A stretch of 64,000 nucleotides of DNA from Streptomyces sp. MH60 (GCF_002939385.1 NZ_MULI01000007.1:1-64000), one strand, 5' to 3'; shown: positions 1-13,877, counted from the stretch's first letter. Notes: a model not told the origin generated them from the letters alone. Program-made: numbers and translations.

Positions 1-425
1 TTCCATGTCGGTGGTGCCCCCGGTTTCCGCGTGCTGTCGTCCGGTCCGGTCTGCTCGCGGGACTCCCCCGCGGCGACCACCGGGCCGGGCGGACGCGACG
101 GGCCGGACCGGCTCCACAGCAGCACATACCCGCCCGGGGCCGCCGCATTCGGCCCGGCGGGCCCTTCGGCGCGGGTGGGACGCCGGCCGGGTGTGCCGCC
201 GCTGCCGCCCGCCCGGCGTGACCCGTGCGGGGGTACGCGTCCGGCCGGGTGACGCATCGCTTGGTCCGCGCCGGAGACCTGGGTTAGCCTCTGGCGTATT
301 TTTCTCCCGGGCGAATCCGTGAACTGCGCGAACGCGGACACGGCAGGCCGGACGGCCCGAACGGTCCGGCAGGGGTGGTGGGGTCCTCGCTGCGAGGACT
401 CCCGGGGAGCGGAACGAGGACGCGC
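1..425. other. Leading non-coding stretch
   Basis: No gene is called here. The only open frames are short, arginine/proline-rich and lack a convincing ribosome site. A minus-strand ATG at 4-6 has G-rich sequence upstream and might be the first codon of a divergent gene leaving the window, but only two codons are visible. A promoter-like signal lies at 261-290, upstream of the kinase gene. Confidence 0.5.
261..290 (+). promoter_or_regulatory. Candidate housekeeping promoter of the HAMP kinase operon
   Basis: TTGGTC at 261-266 and TAGCCT at 285-290 are separated by 18 bases, resembling the -35/-10 pair of a Streptomyces vegetative (HrdB) promoter. Initiation near 297 would give a leader of about 130 bases before the ATG at 426. 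The assignment rests on sequence resemblance only. Confidence 0.4.
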
Positions 426-4417
<3,992 letters not shown>

Positions 4418-4421
<4 letters not shown>

Positions 4422-6898
4422 GCGTGTCCGAGCAGTCCGGCGAGCCGGGCGGCGCCGTCCGGCGGGAGGCGTCCGGCCCGGCCGGCATGACGCCGCTGTC
4501 GCCCGTGGGCAGGCTGGCGGCCACGGTGGACCGGCTCAGCCGCGAGGTGCGGGCCGCCCAGGCGGAGGCCGAGGGGCGGGCGCTGATCGAGCTGGCCAAG
4601 GGCATCCTGGTCGCGCGGCTCGGCTGCGGTCCGGCGGAGGCCGCCCGGCAGCTCGCCGAACTGGCCGAGCAGTCCCAGGTGACGCCGCTGGAGTTCGCGG
4701 TCGAGGTCATCAACCAGTCCGCCCGGGACCGCATGTCGGAGGTGACCGACGCGTTCCTCGCGGCCACCTCGGCCGTGCGCACCGCGGATCCCGGGGACGA
4801 CACGGGCGACACGGACGACACGGACGGCGAGGGCACCGCGGCGGCGGGAGCGGCCGGGGAGGTGGCCGAGTCCGCCGCCGTACGCCTGCGGGCGGCCGAG
4901 AGCGGCGCACTGGCCGCGGACGACACCCAGGCCGTCGCCGACGCGCTGCTGGAGCAGGCGCTGCGCCCGCTCGGCGCGGTGGCGGTGGCCATCTGGGCGG
5001 CCGGGTACGACGGGTCGCTCACCCTGGTGGGCAGCGCCGGGTTCCCCCCGGCCGAGGCGGCCCGCTGGCGGTACGTGCCGCCGGACGTGGCGACCGTGGC
5101 GCGGCGGGGACTGACCGAGCGTGCCGGGCAGTGGATCACGTCCCTGGCGGGCACGGGGCTGCCCAGCGTGGGCCGGCACCAGTACCCGGACGGCGGCAGG
5201 GTCGCCCTGCCCGCCGGTACCGGGGGACGCGTCCACGGCGTGCTGGAGATCGCCTGGCCGTTGCCGCTGGCCCCGCAGCCGCCCCAGGTGGTCCGTCAGG
5301 TGGAGGCCCTGGCGGAGCTGTGCGCGCACACCCTGGAGTCGTACACGCCGCCGCGCGAGGCCGGGCAGGAGCCGCGGGTCATCCCGGACGCGGTGGAGCT
5401 GATGGACCTGGCCGACGGGCTGCACGACCCCGCCCTGGTGCTGGTGCCGCACCTGGACGCGGCGGGGCAGCTGGCGGACTTCCGCATCCAGCACGTGAAC
5501 GAGCGCTTCATGGATCCGGCCGGGCGGCCGCGGGCCGTCGTGGGCGGGGCGCTGCTCCTGGAGGCCTACCCGATGGCCGCCGGGGACGGCGGGCTGTTCC
5601 GCAACGTGGAGCGCGTGTACGCCACGGGCGAGCCGTTCCGGGCCCGGCACATGAACCTGACCGCCCTGGTGGACCAGGTGCCGCTGTCGGCGGTGGCGGA
5701 CATCAGCGTCAGCCGGCACGGCAACGCCGTGCTGCTCATCTGGCGCATCGAGGACGAGACGGCGCGGCTGGCCAGCCTCCTCCAGCACGCCCAGCGGATC
5801 GGCCGCATCGGCGGTTTCGAGGAGAACCTGCTGACCGGTGAGATCACCTGGAACGGGCAGCTGTTCGACCTGTACGGGCGCCCGCAGACGAGCACGCCGG
5901 TGCCGCTGGAGGAGCTGGCCGCCCACGCCCACCCGGACGACGCCGTCGCCATCGGGCGGTTTCTGCGCACCCTGCTGCACCATCGGCGGCCGGCGTCGGC
6001 GGCGTTCCGGCTGCGGCGGCCCGACGGGGTGACCCGGCATGTGCGGGTGGTGGCCGAGCCGGTCCTGGACACCGACGACCGACTGCTCCTCGTACGGGGC
6101 GCCTGCCAGGACATCTCGGCGCAGCACTGGACGGAGGTGGCGCTCGCCGCGACCCGTGACCAGCTGGCGCACACCGAGCAGCAGGCCGTCGAGCGCGCCC
6201 GGCTGACCCTGCAGTTGCAGCACGCCATCATGCCGCCCGCCCAGACCCCGCTGCGGGTGCCGGACCTCCAGGTGGCCGTCCGGTACCGGCCCGCGGAGAC
6301 GGAGCAGCTGGTGGGCGGCGACTGGTACGACGCCGTGCGGCTGCCCAGCGGGCTGGTGCTGCTGTGCGTGGGGGACGTCGCCGGGCACGGGATAGAGGCG
6401 GCGACCAGCATGGTGGTGCTGCGCAACGCGCTGCGCGGTCTCGCGGTGACCGGGGCCGGTCCGGGGCAGCTGCTGTCCTGGCTCAATATCGTGGCGCACC
6501 ATCTGACGGGCGGGGTCACCGCCACGGCGGTGTGCGGCCTGTACGACCCGTCCCGGCGCACGCTGCGCTGGGCCAGGGCGGGCCATCTGCCGCCGGTGCT
6601 GGTGAGGGGCCCGGGGGCGGAGCCGCTGCCGCTGGTGAGGGGCATGCTGCTGGGGGCGGTGGCGGAGGCCTCGTACGAGGAGGCCGAGGCGCAGCTGGCC
6701 GCCGGGGACACCCTGCTGATGTACACCGACGGTCTGATCGAACGCCGTGACCGCCCGGTGGAGGAGGCGCTGGCCCAACTGCTCAGCACCGTGCGCCCGA
6801 CGCCGAACACCCTGGACCAGCATCTGGACCGGCTGCTCACCTACAGCAGGTCGGACACGGACGACGACACGTGTCTGGTGGGCATCCGGGTGGGGTGA
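4418..6898 (+). CDS. ANTAR-GAF-PAS-PP2C (SpoIIE-type) phosphatase
   Basis: An 826-residue cytosolic Ser/Thr phosphatase. Residues about 25-100 read as an ANTAR-like helical module (LIELAKGILVARLGCGPAEA), a fold otherwise known for binding terminator-loop RNA. An Asp/Thr-rich linker, a GAF-like region (about 150-305) and two PAS-like regions (about 320-560) follow. The C-terminal SpoIIE/PP2C domain (about 600-826) keeps metal-ligand motifs GGDWYD, VGDVAGHG, YTDGLIE and DDDTC. The ATG at 4418 overlaps the kinase stop (ATGA). Such phosphatases usually dephosphorylate STAS anti-anti-sigma proteins; the STAS protein at 7017 is the obvious substrate, by inference. ANTAR fused to PP2C rather than to a receiver is unusual. 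Confidence 0.88.
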
Positions 6899-7016
6899 CG
6901 CACGGCGCGGAAACCCGGGTCCGGCCGGCAGGTGTGGAGACGGGTTTCGGGGGTATCCGGCGGGCGCGGTGGACCACACGAAGGTCCGCCGCACCGCCGC
7001 GTTGTTGGAGGTACAC

Positions 7017-7409
7017 GTGCCCATAGCCCAGAACCCGCTGTCCGTCGAGGTGACGCTGCCGAGGGAGGAGGTCGCGCTGCTCAAGGTGGAGGGTTACCTG
7101 GACGTCGACACGGCGACCGAGTTCCAGCACCATCTGGCCAACCAGCTCCACCACGGCCGGCGGCACTTCCTGCTGGACCTGTCGGCGGTCCCGTTCATGG
7201 ACTCGTCCGGCATGAACATCATCCTGCGGGTCTACCAGGAAGTGCGCGAGCTGCCGGGCAGCGTGCACATCATCGCGCCGCCCCCCGCGGTGAGGCGCGT
7301 CCTCGACCTGACCGGGGTGAGCATCACGGTGCCGGTCTCGGACAGCGTCGAGGAGGCGCTCTCCCGCATCGACGCCCAGCCGGAGGGTCCGCGGGTGCCC
7401 GACGCCTGA
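7017..7409 (+). CDS. RsbV-like STAS anti-sigma factor antagonist
   Basis: A 130-residue single STAS domain. The motif FMDSSGMNI carries the serine (Ser63) that anti-sigma kinases phosphorylate in SpoIIAA/RsbV. In the unphosphorylated state such proteins bind the RsbW-type kinase and free the sigma factor. The GTG at 7017 has GGAGG five bases upstream. It follows the PP2C gene by 118 bases and precedes the stressosome genes. Likely partners in this window are the ATPases at 18967-19425 or 53864-54319; this pairing is inferred. ArsI-type antagonists of S. coelicolor have similar surroundings, from memory. Confidence 0.9.
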   Translation: MPIAQNPLSVEVTLPREEVALLKVEGYLDVDTATEFQHHLANQLHHGRRHFLLDLSAVPFMDSSGMNIILRVYQEVRELPGSVHIIAPPPAVRRVLDLTGVSITVPVSDSVEEALSRIDAQPEGPRVPDA

Positions 7410-7568
7410 GCCGCCGGGTGCCCGCGTCCCCTCCGGACCGGTAGTGCGGAAGCAGGTGCCGTGCCAGGTCGGTGGGTGGTTAGAGTTGTCGACCGGCTGG
7501 GTCACGTCGCCGGCACGTCACCCCGGTGGGGGTGACGTGCGGCGCTACGCGGATGAGGAGTGGGACAG

Positions 7569-8468
7569 GTGCCGGAGCACGCGGAGGGAACGGCGGCAGC
7601 GTCGACACGGGAGGTCAGGGACTTCCTGCGGCGCCGCCGTGAGCAGATCGCCCAGCGGTGGGCGGACGAGCCCCTGTTCCGGGCCGTGTTCACCGTCTCG
7701 CGCGACGAGGCGGTGGAGGCGGGCAAGGCCGTCGTGGACGCGCTGGCGCAGGTCGCGGACGCGGCGCGGGTCGAGGACCCGGACGCCGCCGGGTTCACCA
7801 CGGTGCGCGAGCAGCTGGCGCGGATGGGCACGGCCCGCTCGCGCTCCGGGCTGAGCACCGCGCAGGTGTCGAGCGAACTGGCCGCGCTGCGTCCGCCCGT
7901 CGAGAACCTGCTGGTGGCCGACCTGCCCGAGGACGCCCCGGCCGAGCACGTCCGGGACTGCGTCACCACGCTGAGCGTGCTGATGGGCACCCTGAGGGTC
8001 GTGGTGATGCAGACGGCGCTCAGCGAGGGGCAGGCGCTCATCGACCGCCAGCGCCTCCAGCTGCTCGAAGTGGCCACGCCGGTCATCAAGCTGTGGGACG
8101 GCATCGTGGCCGTTCCGCTGATCGGCACGCTGGACAGCGAGCGCAGCCAGGTGGTGATGGAGACCCTGCTGGAGTCCATCGTCGAGCAGCAGGCGCGTTA
8201 CGCGATCCTGGACATCACCGGTGTGCCGACCGTCGACTCGCTGGTGGCCCAGCACCTGATGAAGACGGTCGCGGCGGCCCGGCTCATGGGCGCCGAGTGC
8301 ATCGTCTCCGGCATCCGGCCCGCGATCGCGCAGACCATGGTCCACCTGGGTCTCGACCTGGGCACGGTGGTGACCCGGGCCAGCCTCGCCGACGCGCTCG
8401 GATACGTGCTGCACCAGCTCGGGGTCGGCATCGTGACGCCCGGCACGAACGGCGCGGTCGCGCGGTGA
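7569..8468 (+). CDS. rsbR: RsbR-like stressosome co-antagonist
   Basis: A 299-residue protein with an N-terminal helical RsbRD-like sensor region (about 10-165) and a C-terminal STAS domain (about 175-285). The two phospho-sites of Bacillus RsbR (Thr171, Thr205) align with Ser190 in TLDSER and Ser224 in GVPTVDSLVA, both phosphorylatable. GAGGAG lies eight bases before the GTG at 7569; a GTG at 7560 is less well placed. A -10-like TAGAGT at 7481-7486 may start a transcript, without a clear -35. The stop overlaps the rsbS-like GTG, so R, S and T are probably translated together as the stressosome complex. Confidence 0.9.
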   Translation: MPEHAEGTAAASTREVRDFLRRRREQIAQRWADEPLFRAVFTVSRDEAVEAGKAVVDALAQVADAARVEDPDAAGFTTVREQLARMGTARSRSGLSTAQVSSELAALRPPVENLLVADLPEDAPAEHVRDCVTTLSVLMGTLRVVVMQTALSEGQALIDRQRLQLLEVATPVIKLWDGIVAVPLIGTLDSERSQVVMETLLESIVEQQARYAILDITGVPTVDSLVAQHLMKTVAAARLMGAECIVSGIRPAIAQTMVHLGLDLGTVVTRASLADALGYVLHQLGVGIVTPGTNGAVAR

Positions 8469-8896
8469 GCCAGGTACTGCCCGGGGCCCACGGGGCTCCC
8501 GTGACGGGGCATGTTCCGGTCCTGCGGCTCGGTGAGATCCTGCTGGTCACCCTTCAGGGTGATCTGTACGACAGCACGGCGCAGCAGCTCCAGGAGGACC
8601 TCGCCGAGACCATCGTGCGCAGCGGCGCCACCGGCGTGGTCATCGACGTCTCCGGGGTGGAGATCGTCGACTCCTTCCTCGGCCGGATCCTGGCCGAGAT
8701 CGCCGGGCAGACCGGTCTGCTGGCCGCGCGGACCGTGCTGGTCGGCATGCGCCCGGCGGTCGCCATCACGCTGGTGGAGCTAGGCCTGACGCTGCCGGGC
8801 GTGCACACCGCGCTCAGTACCGAGGTGGCCATGGACCTCCTCAGGCAGCAGGCTCCGTCGTCCCGCTTCGGCGGCCTGCGCCAGGAGAGTCAGTGA
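8465..8896 (+). CDS. rsbS: RsbS-like stressosome scaffold STAS protein
   Basis: A 143-residue single STAS domain. SGVEIVDSFLGRILAEI closely matches the RsbS phospho-site region, with Ser70 at the position phosphorylated by RsbT. In Bacillus, RsbS and RsbR form the stressosome core that holds RsbT until stress. The GTG at 8465 overlaps the preceding stop (GTGA), and its own stop overlaps the ATG at 8896 (TGATG), indicating translational coupling on both sides. Confidence 0.9.
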   Translation: MSQVLPGAHGAPVTGHVPVLRLGEILLVTLQGDLYDSTAQQLQEDLAETIVRSGATGVVIDVSGVEIVDSFLGRILAEIAGQTGLLAARTVLVGMRPAVAITLVELGLTLPGVHTALSTEVAMDLLRQQAPSSRFGGLRQESQ

Positions 8897-9336
8897 TGCA
8901 CACTGCAGCGGGCTCCCAGGCCCGCCTGCCGATCCGTTCGGACATGGATCTGGTGTGGGTGCGGCAGCATGTGCGGCAGGCGGCCGCCCAGCTCGGCTTC
9001 GGCCTGGTGGACCAGACGAAGCTGGTCACGGCGGCCAGCGAGCTGGCCCGCAACACCCTCGTGTACGGCGGTGGCGGCACCATGGAGACGGAGTCGCTGG
9101 TGGAGGGGACCACGCACGGGCTGCGGCTGACCTTCAGCGACGAGGGGCCCGGCATCCCGGACCTGGAACAGGCGCTCAGTGACGGTTTCACCTCCGGCGA
9201 CGGCCTCGGCATGGGGCTGGGCGGCGCGCGGCGCCTGGTGCACGAGTTCGCGATCGAGAGCGCCCCGGGCTCCGGGACGACCGTGCGGGTGACGTCCTGG
9301 GTGGGCCGCCCGCCACGCCCGCGAGGGGAGTCCTGA
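8896..9336 (+). CDS. rsbT: RsbT-like serine kinase
   Basis: A 146-residue GHKL-type ATPase. Motifs are the N-box ASELARNTLVYGGGG, G1 DEGPGIPD and G2 GLGMGLGGARRL. This short architecture after R and S genes identifies RsbT, which phosphorylates RsbR/RsbS and, when released, activates a partner phosphatase. The ATG at 8896 overlaps the RsbS stop; an in-frame GTG at 8893 is an alternative. The stop overlaps the next ATG (TGATG). The downstream target here is unknown; the PP2C phosphatases at 4418 and 10394 are candidates. Confidence 0.9.
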   Translation: MHTAAGSQARLPIRSDMDLVWVRQHVRQAAAQLGFGLVDQTKLVTAASELARNTLVYGGGGTMETESLVEGTTHGLRLTFSDEGPGIPDLEQALSDGFTSGDGLGMGLGGARRLVHEFAIESAPGSGTTVRVTSWVGRPPRPRGES

Positions 9337-10397
9337 TGCCCCGCGTGTGGGACGTCCCGGTGCACGACTCGACCCGGGTGCGCGACGCCCGGGTGGCCGC
9401 CGAGCACGCGGCCGCCCTGGCCGGTCTCGACGAGCAGCGGACCTCGACGGCGGCGCTGGTGGCGACCGAGCTGGCCACCAACCTGCTCAAGCACGCCGGG
9501 GGCGGCCGGGTCATCGTCGACGTGGTCGCCCCGCCCGTCCTCCCGGCCGACGGGCAGGCTAGGCCACGGGTGCAGGTCACCACGGTCGACCACGGGCCCG
9601 GCATCGCCGACGTGCCCGCCGCGCTGCGCGACGGCTTCACCACCACGGGGTCCCTCGGTGCGGGCCTCGGCACCTGTGCCCGCCTCGCCGACGACTTCGG
9701 CCTGCACAGTGTCCCCGGTCGGGGCACGGTGGTGGTCGCCCGGGTCGGCGTACCCGGGCCCCGTGTCACCGGCTCCGGTCCGGCGGGCCGCCTGCGGGCC
9801 GGCGCGGTGAACGTCCCGTTCGGCGGTGCGGACTACTCGGGTGACGCCTGGGCCTGGGTCCGGGACGGCGACCTGGTCACCCTGATGCTGGCCGACGGTC
9901 TCGGCCACGGTCCCGAGGCCGCCCGTGCCTCCGACGCCGCCGTGGAGGCGCTGCGCACCGCGGCCCACCTGCCGCCGGCCGAGGCGGTGCGGCGGCTCGA
10001 CCGGGCGCTGTCCGGCACCCGCGGCGCCGCCGTCGCGGTGGCCCAGGTCGACACGCGGGCCGCGGTGCTCCGCTTCACCGGCGTCGGCAACATCGGGGCG
10101 CGGCTGTGCGAGGGCGGCACCTGGCGGCACCTGGTGTCGCGGCCCGGCATCGTCGGCACCCACCGGCCCACCACGCTGCGTCAGGAGGAGGCGCCCTGGG
10201 CGGACGACCGGGTGCTGGTCCTGCACAGCGACGGTCTGCCGAGCCGCTGGTCGCCGACGTCCGACACGTGCCGCACGGCGGCCGACCCGGCGGTGACCGC
10301 CGCCGTCACGATCCGCGACGCCAGCAGCCCGGCCCGGCCCGTACGGGACGACACCGCCGTCGCCGTGCTGGCCCCGACCCCGCCGGACGGCCCATGA
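9336..10397 (+). CDS. GHKL ATPase fused to RsbX/SpoIIE-type phosphatase
   Basis: A 353-residue two-domain protein. Residues about 1-140 form a second GHKL ATPase (ATELATNLLKHAGGG, VDHGPGIAD, GLGTCARLADDF). Residues about 160-350 form a short PP2C domain with GGADYSGDAW, LADGLGHG, HSDGLPSRW and RDDTAVAVLA. RsbX resets Bacillus stressosomes by dephosphorylating RsbR and RsbS, and the position after R-S-T supports that role. Kinase-like and phosphatase modules on one chain could set both directions of the switch. Start and stop overlap the neighbouring genes (TGATG at the start, ATGA at the stop). Confidence 0.88.
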   Translation: MPRVWDVPVHDSTRVRDARVAAEHAAALAGLDEQRTSTAALVATELATNLLKHAGGGRVIVDVVAPPVLPADGQARPRVQVTTVDHGPGIADVPAALRDGFTTTGSLGAGLGTCARLADDFGLHSVPGRGTVVVARVGVPGPRVTGSGPAGRLRAGAVNVPFGGADYSGDAWAWVRDGDLVTLMLADGLGHGPEAARASDAAVEALRTAAHLPPAEAVRRLDRALSGTRGAAVAVAQVDTRAAVLRFTGVGNIGARLCEGGTWRHLVSRPGIVGTHRPTTLRQEEAPWADDRVLVLHSDGLPSRWSPTSDTCRTAADPAVTAAVTIRDASSPARPVRDDTAVAVLAPTPPDGP

Positions 10398-12127
10398 CCC
10401 GAACCTGGCAGATCACCGACGTCACCGACGCGGCGCGGGCGCGCATCGCCACCGCGCGCCTGGCGGCGGCCTTCGGCGTACCGCCCGTGGAGCGTGCGCG
10501 GCTGACGGCCTCGCTCGGCGCGCAGCTGCGGCTGTGCCTGACCAAGGGCGGCACCTGGCGGCTCACCCTGGAGACGGGGACGGACTCCCGCACCGCGCCG
10601 GGGGCCGGGCAGAGCGTGCTGCACGCCGTGGTGACGCCGTCGCCCGAGGCCGCTGCCGCCGGGCAGCCCCCGTGGCGGACCACGGTGCCGTGCCCCGAGC
10701 CGGCTGCGGACGCCGGCGCCGACGCCGTGGCGGACGATCCGGCGCTGCTGGCGGAGGCCCTGCTGGGCGCCGACGAGGACACGGCGCTGGTGCTGGAGCG
10801 CCTCACCGAGCAGGAGGGGCTGGTCGAGTTCCACCGGGAGGAGCTCCAGCAGACGAACCAGGGCGTGGTGGCGCTGCACGCCGAACTGGACGCCGCCGGG
10901 CGGGCCCAGCGCGAGGCGTTCGCCGCCGAACGCAAGGCGCGTACGGAGGCGGAGAACGCCCGGCGCAGGCTGACGTTCCTGGCGGACGCGAGCGCGGTGC
11001 TGACGGCGTCGCTCGACCACCACGAGATCGTGCGCCGGCTGCCGGAGCTGCTGGTGCCCGAGTACGCGGCGAGTGTCGACATCTGGCTGTTCGACCAGGA
11101 CGGCGACCGGCCGGGTCCCGCCCACGCGGCCGCCGCGGTGGTCGCCGCCCGCACCGGGCGCCCGCAGTACGCCGCCGCGCAGCCGGGCGGACTGCCCGGC
11201 GTGGACGACCAGCCGCCCTCGGCGCTGGCCCCGGAGCGGCCCCTGCTGTGCATCCCGCTGCCGACGCGGCAGGCGCCCCTGGGGGTGGTGACCCTGTCCC
11301 CGCCCGGGGAGCGCTGGGACGCGGACGACGCCGTGATGCTGGTCGAGCTGACCCGGCGGGCCAGCATCGCGATCGACCACGCCCAGCGCTACCAGCACAA
11401 CCGCGACATCGCCGAGACCCTCCAGCGGGCGCTGCTGACGGAGTTGCCGGCCCCGCCCGGGCTCTCCCTGGCCGCGCGCTATCTGCCGGCCACCCACGGG
11501 CTGAACATCGGCGGCGACTGGTACGACGCGTTCCGGCAGCCCGACGGCGGTGTCATCGCCGTGGTCGGGGACGTCACCGGGCACGGGCTGCGCGCGGCGG
11601 TGATGATGAGTCAGCTGCGCACCGCCCTGCGCGCGTACGCGGTCGACGGCGGCAGCCCCGGGCAGCTGCTGACCCGGCTGCACATCTTCCTGCACCACCT
11701 CCAGCCCGACCTGTTCGCCACCGCGGTCATCGCGCGCTTCCACCCCGACGACCCGACGGTGACGTGGGCGGCCGCCGGTCATCCGCCGCCGGTGCTGCGT
11801 ACCCCGGACGGGCGGGTGCGCACCCTGGACGCCAAACCCGGTGCGATGCTCGGCATCCCGCTGCGCCAGGAGATCGCGGACCACACGGTGCCCATGGCGC
11901 CCGGTTCGACGCTCGCGCTGTACACGGACGGCCTGGTGGAGCGCCGTGCCCTCGGCATAGACCCGGGCATCGCGCGGCTGACGGACGCGCTCGGGTCGTT
12001 CGGCCCGGCGGAGCTGGACACGGACCTGGAGGGCTCGGCCGACGGGATCCTGCGTCCGATGCTCAGCGACTCCGAACGGGACGACGACGTGTGCCTGCTG
12101 CTGTGTCACCTGCGCGGAACGGACTGA
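10394..12127 (+). CDS. ATPase-like/GAF/PP2C (SpoIIE-type) phosphatase
   Basis: A 577-residue phosphatase. Residues 1-100 resemble a GHKL ATPase but lack the N-box asparagine (GAQLRLCLTKGG), so ATP binding is doubtful. A coiled coil (about 130-190) leads to a GAF-like domain (about 195-330). The PP2C domain (about 345-577) retains GGDWYDAF, VGDVTGHG, YTDGLVERR and DDDVCLLL. The ATG at 10394 overlaps the previous stop (ATGA), making this the last gene of the coupled stressosome series. It may be the RsbU-like phosphatase that RsbT activates, by inference from position. Confidence 0.88.
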   Translation: MTRTWQITDVTDAARARIATARLAAAFGVPPVERARLTASLGAQLRLCLTKGGTWRLTLETGTDSRTAPGAGQSVLHAVVTPSPEAAAAGQPPWRTTVPCPEPAADAGADAVADDPALLAEALLGADEDTALVLERLTEQEGLVEFHREELQQTNQGVVALHAELDAAGRAQREAFAAERKARTEAENARRRLTFLADASAVLTASLDHHEIVRRLPELLVPEYAASVDIWLFDQDGDRPGPAHAAAAVVAARTGRPQYAAAQPGGLPGVDDQPPSALAPERPLLCIPLPTRQAPLGVVTLSPPGERWDADDAVMLVELTRRASIAIDHAQRYQHNRDIAETLQRALLTELPAPPGLSLAARYLPATHGLNIGGDWYDAFRQPDGGVIAVVGDVTGHGLRAAVMMSQLRTALRAYAVDGGSPGQLLTRLHIFLHHLQPDLFATAVIARFHPDDPTVTWAAAGHPPPVLRTPDGRVRTLDAKPGAMLGIPLRQEIADHTVPMAPGSTLALYTDGLVERRALGIDPGIARLTDALGSFGPAELDTDLEGSADGILRPMLSDSERDDDVCLLLCHLRGTD

Positions 12128-12178
12128 TCCACCGCCCGGTACGAACCCCTCCCGCGGGAAAGTTCCACGCGGTCCGCT

Positions 12179-12208
12179 CCCGCCCGGTGCGCTCCGGGTC
12201 CGGGCGGG
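12179..12208 (+). terminator. Possible terminator after the stressosome operon
   Basis: CCCGCCCGG (12179-12187) and CCGGGCGGG (12200-12208) are perfect inverted repeats around a 12-base loop, 50 bases after the phosphatase stop. No T-run follows, as is common for Streptomyces terminators. In such GC-rich DNA the stem could be fortuitous. Confidence 0.4.
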
Positions 12209-12366
12209 GCATGGTGGTGATCAGGACGTGTCGCCTGCCTGCCGCACCCGGCTGGCCGAAGCAGTCCGGGCGCGATCGCATGGACGAGGTGCGAAGCGGC
12301 GATCCTCGGGCAGGCGAATGGCGTCCGCGGCAGACCGCCCCGGAGCCGCAGAAAGGGATGAACACC

Positions 12367-13734
12367 GTGACACGACCCAGGATCCTGGTGGTCGGCGCAG
12401 GCTTCGCCGGCGTGGAGTGCGTCCGTCGTCTGGAACGCAGGCTCTCGCCGAGCGAGGCCGAGATCACCTTGGTGACACCGTTCTCCTACCAGCTCTATCT
12501 GCCGTTGCTGCCGCACGTCGCCGCCGGGGTGCTCACCCCCCAGTCGATCGCGCTCTCGCTGCGCCGCAGCAGCAAGTACCGGACCCGGATCATCCCGGGC
12601 GGCGCCATCGGGGTGGACCTCAAGGCGAAGGTCTGCGTGGTGCGCACCATCACCGACCGGATCGTCGACGAGCCCTACGACTACATCGTGCTGGCGCCCG
12701 GCAGCATCACCCGCACCTTCGACATCCCCGGGCTCACCGACAACGCGTTCGGCATGAAGACGCTGGCGGAGGCCGCCTACATCCGCGACCACGTCATCTC
12801 CCAGCTGGACCTCGCCGACGCCAGCCAGGACCCCGTGGAGCGCGCCTCCCGGCTGCAGTTCGTGGTGGTGGGCGGCGGCTACGCCGGCACCGAGACCGCG
12901 GCGTGCCTGCAGCGCCTGACGCACGCGGCCGTCAAGCGCTACACCCGGCTGGACCCGGCCCTGATCAAGTGGCATCTGATCGACATCGCGCCGAAGCTGA
13001 TGCCGGAGCTGGGCGAGAAGCTCGGCCGCGACGCACAGGAGATCCTGACGCGGCGCGGCATCGACATCTCGCTGGGTGTCTCCATCGCCAAGGCCGCGCC
13101 GGAGGAGGTCACCTTCACGGACGGCCGGGTGGTGCCCAGCCGCACGCTGATCTGGACGGCGGGCGTGGTCGCGAGCCCGCTGATGGCCACGCTCGGCGCG
13201 GAGACGGTCAAGGGCCGGCTGGCGGTCACCGCGGAGATGTGCCTGCCGGGCCACGACGGGGTGTTCGCGCTCGGCGACTCCGCGGCCGTGCCCGACCTCG
13301 CCAAGGGTCAGGAGGGCGCGGTCTGCCCGCCCACCGCCCAGCACGCGATGCGGCAGGGCCGGCACGTCGCCGAGAACCTCATCGCCACCCTGCGCAACCA
13401 GCCGATGCGGCCGTACGTCCACAAGGACCTGGGTCTCGTCGTCGACCTGGGCGGCACCGACGCGGTCTCCAAGCCGCTCGGGGTCGAGCTGACGGGCCTG
13501 CCCGCGCAGGCGGTGGCCCGCGGTTACCACTGGTCGGCGCTGCGCACGGGCGTGGCCAAGGCACGGGTGGCGGCCAACTGGGCGCTGAACGCGGTCGCCG
13601 GCGACGACTTCGTCCGCACCGGCTTCCAGGCCCGCAAGCCGGCCAAGCTGAAGGACTTCGAGTACACCGACGCGTATCTGACGCCGGAACAGGTGCGGGA
13701 GCGGGTCGCGGAGGCGGACCGGGCGAAGCCCTGA
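12367..13734 (+). CDS. ndh: Type II NADH dehydrogenase (NDH-2)
   Basis: A 455-residue flavoprotein that oxidises NADH and passes electrons to menaquinone at the membrane surface without pumping protons. The FAD motif VVGAGFAGVE is at the N-terminus, a second Rossmann motif VVGGGYAGTE lies about residue 160-180, and the C-terminal FAD contact reads GVFALGDSA. The GTG at 12367 has AAAGGG nine bases upstream; an in-frame ATG at 12358 sits directly against that site and is less likely. It stands alone between the stressosome operon and the FUSC gene. No Rex-type operator (TGTGAAC repeats) was seen upstream. Confidence 0.9.
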   Translation: MTRPRILVVGAGFAGVECVRRLERRLSPSEAEITLVTPFSYQLYLPLLPHVAAGVLTPQSIALSLRRSSKYRTRIIPGGAIGVDLKAKVCVVRTITDRIVDEPYDYIVLAPGSITRTFDIPGLTDNAFGMKTLAEAAYIRDHVISQLDLADASQDPVERASRLQFVVVGGGYAGTETAACLQRLTHAAVKRYTRLDPALIKWHLIDIAPKLMPELGEKLGRDAQEILTRRGIDISLGVSIAKAAPEEVTFTDGRVVPSRTLIWTAGVVASPLMATLGAETVKGRLAVTAEMCLPGHDGVFALGDSAAVPDLAKGQEGAVCPPTAQHAMRQGRHVAENLIATLRNQPMRPYVHKDLGLVVDLGGTDAVSKPLGVELTGLPAQAVARGYHWSALRTGVAKARVAANWALNAVAGDDFVRTGFQARKPAKLKDFEYTDAYLTPEQVRERVAEADRAKP

Positions 13735-13877
13735 TCCCCGGCCGCCCCGGCCGCCCCCGCGGCCCGCGGCGGACCGGGGCATGACATGCTGAGAAGTGGA
13801 TCTCGGCGTGAACCGGCCGGGACATGGCTGGAACCGGCTGTGAGGGCCGGTGGTGAATCGGGAGAGTGTACGGCGGC

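Noticed and set aside
10534..12357. Long plus-strand frame running into NDH-2
   Set aside because: The part before 12358 is an arginine/alanine/glycine-rich shadow of the phosphatase gene; NDH-2 similarity starts at the GTG at 12367.
12128..12366. Rex operator upstream of NDH-2
   Set aside because: No TGTGAAC...GTTCACA-type sequence is present in the gap.
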